Source: Alphaproteobacteria bacterium (GTDB taxonomy: Bacteria > Pseudomonadota > Alphaproteobacteria > Oceanibaculales > Oceanibaculaceae). Taken from it: DNA of 64,000 bases. The stretch spans positions 186,001 to 250,000 of the forward strand of contig JAHJHR010000016.1 in assembly GCA_018823745.1 (NCBI GenBank), in the 5' to 3' direction. Positions 62,297 to 64,000 of the stretch are shown in pieces. Under the pieces are notes generated by a model that was given only the letters and a program-made list of their open reading frames with translations, searched no databases and was not told the origin of the DNA. The stretch's first letter is position 1. Each line of letters opens with the position of its first letter. The position numbers and the translations under genes are program-made.

Positions 62297-63271
62297 TCAC
62301 ATCACCAGCACGACTTTCCCGGTCGATTTCCGTGCCAGCAGCGTGCGCATTGCCTCGCCGGCCTCGTCCAGCGCGAAGCGATGCGAGATATGCGGCTGCA
62401 GCTTGCCCTCGGCATACCAGCGGTTCAGGGCGGCGAACTGCTCCAGCATCCAGTCCGGATGGCGACGGCGGTGGTCGCCCCAGTACAGCCCGGTGACGGC
62501 GATGTTCTTCACCAGCAGCAGATTCACCGGCACCTGCGGGATGCGGCCCGCCGCGAAGCCGATGACGACGATGCGCCCGCCAAAGCGGATGGCGCGGATC
62601 GAGGCGTCGAACACATCGCCGCCGACTGGGTCGAAATAGACATCCGCCCCCTCGCCACCGGTCAGCGCGCGGACCCGTTCCTTCACATCCTCATGGCGAT
62701 AGTCGATGCCGTGATCGGCGCCGCGATCCAGTGCCAGCTGCACCTTCTCCGGCCCGCCGGCAGTGGCGATGACGGTCGCCCCCATCGCCTTGCCAACCTC
62801 GACAGCGGCCAGCCCTGCCCCGCCGGCAGCGCCATGTACCACCAGCACCTCGCCCGGCTGCAGATCGGCGCGCCAGACCAGCCCGCCATGCGCCGTGCCA
62901 TAGGCGACCGGAAAGGCCGCCGCGGTTTCGAAATCCATCGCATCGACAATCGGAAAGACATCGCGTTCCCGCGCTACCGCCTTTTCCGCGAAGGCCCCGT
63001 GATCGACCAGCGCCACCACCCGGTCGCCCGGCTTCACCCGCGTCACGCCGGCGCCGATGGCAGCGACGACGCCCGCCGCCTCCAGCCCCGGCACGAAGGG
63101 CAGGTCGGGCTTTTCCTGATACTTGCCCTGGACCATCAGCGTATCGGCGAAGTTGAGGCCGGCGGCCTTGATATCGACCAGCACTTCGCCGTTACCGGGG
63201 ACCGGATCGGGCAGGATGCCGGTGGTCAGCCCATCGGGGCCGTCGAGACTGGTGCAGAGAACCGCGCGCAT
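62297..63271 (-). CDS. NADPH:quinone oxidoreductase family protein
   Basis: This 324-residue MDR-family reductase has AAGLNFADTLMVQGKYQEKPDLPFVPGLEAAGVV at the N-terminus and the NADPH loop VVHGAAGGAGLAAVEVGKAMGA. The PGLEAAG and YFDPVGGDVFDAS segments match bacterial quinone oxidoreductase-like (Qor) proteins. It is a paralogue of the 35.6-36.6 kb protein but clearly distinct. Substrate is unknown. It is convergent with xerD and follows the asparaginase gene by 13 bases. Confidence 0.88.
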   Translation of the reverse strand: MRAVLCTSLDGPDGLTTGILPDPVPGNGEVLVDIKAAGLNFADTLMVQGKYQEKPDLPFVPGLEAAGVVAAIGAGVTRVKPGDRVVALVDHGAFAEKAVARERDVFPIVDAMDFETAAAFPVAYGTAHGGLVWRADLQPGEVLVVHGAAGGAGLAAVEVGKAMGATVIATAGGPEKVQLALDRGADHGIDYRHEDVKERVRALTGGEGADVYFDPVGGDVFDASIRAIRFGGRIVVIGFAAGRIPQVPVNLLLVKNIAVTGLYWGDHRRRHPDWMLEQFAALNRWYAEGKLQPHISHRFALDEAGEAMRTLLARKSTGKVVLVM

Positions 63272-63284
63272 GACGACTGCTTCC

Positions 63285-64000
63285 TTACAGCGACAGATCG
63301 GGGGCCGGACGGATCACGCCGCAGCCGGTGCCGACCCAGTTGGTGATCGGCGCGACCAGCTGGCTGGCCAGCATTTCCTGGTCGGCCTTCCGCAGCACGC
63401 CGAGCTTTGTGAGTATCCAGCCCAGCGCCACGGTGGAGGCCCGGTGATGCCCGTCATCCACCTTCAGCGCGATGCCGAGGCCGAGTTCCGGCAAAGCGGC
63501 GGTATAGACGCCCTCCGCCCCGGTCTTCAGCAGGATGCGCTCGCCCAGCTGCTGCAGGACGACGGAGCCGAAGCGGCCGGTGCCGGCGATCATCAGCGGT
63601 TCGGCTGCCACCGCCCTGCGGATGCGCAGGATGGCGTCGCGGCGCTTCGCCGGCAGTTCCGCCGGGTCGGCCATGCGGGCCATCGCCACCGACATCGCCT
63701 TCAGCGACATGCCGAAGACCGGAATGCCGCAGCCATCGATGCCGCGCGGCGTGCCGGAGATGTCCTCACCACCCATCTCCTGGCACAGCTGCATCAGCCG
63801 CTTCTGCACCGGGTGATCAGCCCCGATATAGCCTTTGGTCGGCTCGCACAGATGCTTCGCCGTGGTCAGGAAGCCGCAATGCTTGCCCGAGCAGTTATTG
63901 TGGATACGGCAAGGCGTCTCCCCGGCGCGGATCATCGCATGGGCCGTCGGCTCATGACCCGGCATCTGGTTGCCGCATTCCAGATCGTCATTGCCGAGGC
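63285..64000 (-). CDS. Asparaginase (partial; L-asparaginase II family)
   Basis: The C-terminal part of an L-asparaginase II family (PF06089-like) enzyme, cut by the right window edge; its start is outside. Visible conserved parts are CRIHNNCSGKHCGFLTTAKHL, GIDGCGIPVFGMSLKAMSVA, and the terminal LGWILTKLGVLRK. The coding frame continues to base 64000 with residues LECGNQ before the first in-window Met. It is first in a likely two-gene unit with the quinone oxidoreductase downstream. Role in asparagine or related amide breakdown is inferred from the family. Confidence 0.85.
   Translation of the reverse strand, partial: LGNDDLECGNQMPGHEPTAHAMIRAGETPCRIHNNCSGKHCGFLTTAKHLCEPTKGYIGADHPVQKRLMQLCQEMGGEDISGTPRGIDGCGIPVFGMSLKAMSVAMARMADPAELPAKRRDAILRIRRAVAAEPLMIAGTGRFGSVVLQQLGERILLKTGAEGVYTAALPELGLGIALKVDDGHHRASTVALGWILTKLGVLRKADQEMLASQLVAPITNWVGTGCGVIRPAPDLSL

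Overview
The window is high-GC, densely coded chromosomal DNA from an alphaproteobacterium, most likely of a Rhodospirillales type. The evidence is the set of alphaproteobacterial families (TrcR/DUF1013, DUF1192, DUF1194, TIGR02302/DUF4175, PduO, a fused indolepyruvate oxidoreductase), a serC-serA operon with a structured leader, and palindromic intergenic repeats. About 63 protein genes are called. No rRNA, tRNA, phage, insertion sequence or CRISPR array was seen. The last gene (asparaginase) runs off the right edge.

Layout. 0-4.9 kb: DM13 protein, secreted protein, an orphan NHLP-type RiPP precursor, a two-domain iron-type ABC permease, a VWA protein and a zincin. 4.9-7.8 kb: phhB, a Bax-inhibitor-1 protein with a ybhL-type leader, small membrane proteins, rlmN. 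7.87-11.6 kb: a compact lanthipeptide operon with three ProcA-like precursor genes followed by a LanM synthetase whose zinc ligands look like the Cys-Cys-Cys set of ProcM. 11.6-24.1 kb: SDR, DUF3429, YciI, acetoacetyl-CoA synthetase, a DgcZ-like zinc-sensing diguanylate cyclase, polA, esterase, gluQ, Nudix and J-domain proteins, and a ferric-iron binding protein. 24.1-34.8 kb: lipoprotein, azlCD, MFS, hydroxypyruvate isomerase-like, VOC, FAD oxidoreductase, DUF1989, serC-serA, GST. 34.8-44.5 kb: trcR, quinone oxidoreductase, DUF1192, bdhA, a putative small RNA, metY behind an attenuator-like leader, hydrolase, thioesterase, HIG1, PduO, etfBA, hbd. 44.5-64 kb: TlpA, argH-lptM-lysA, TIGR02302 protein, fused indolepyruvate oxidoreductase, TPR protein, DUF2889, aroK-aroB-CNNM, a small membrane protein, a large secreted protein, xerD, a second quinone oxidoreductase and asparaginase.

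How genes fit together. Acetoacetyl-CoA synthetase, 3-hydroxybutyrate dehydrogenase, 3-hydroxybutyryl-CoA dehydrogenase, a type-II 3-hydroxyacyl-CoA dehydrogenase-like SDR and EtfAB point to active C4/ketone-body/PHB and fatty-acid metabolism. The iron permease and the iron-binding protein lie 20 kb apart but both carry a similar 15-bp Fur-type dyad upstream, so they may be one split uptake system.

The most notable content is the lanthipeptide operon: two near-identical 17-residue Cys-rich cores, one sibling precursor whose core has lost all Cys, and no dedicated protease or exporter nearby. The regulatory RNA content is also notable: candidates for the serC leader, the ybhL leader, an MmgR/suhB-like sRNA next to bdhA, and an unassigned attenuator before metY.
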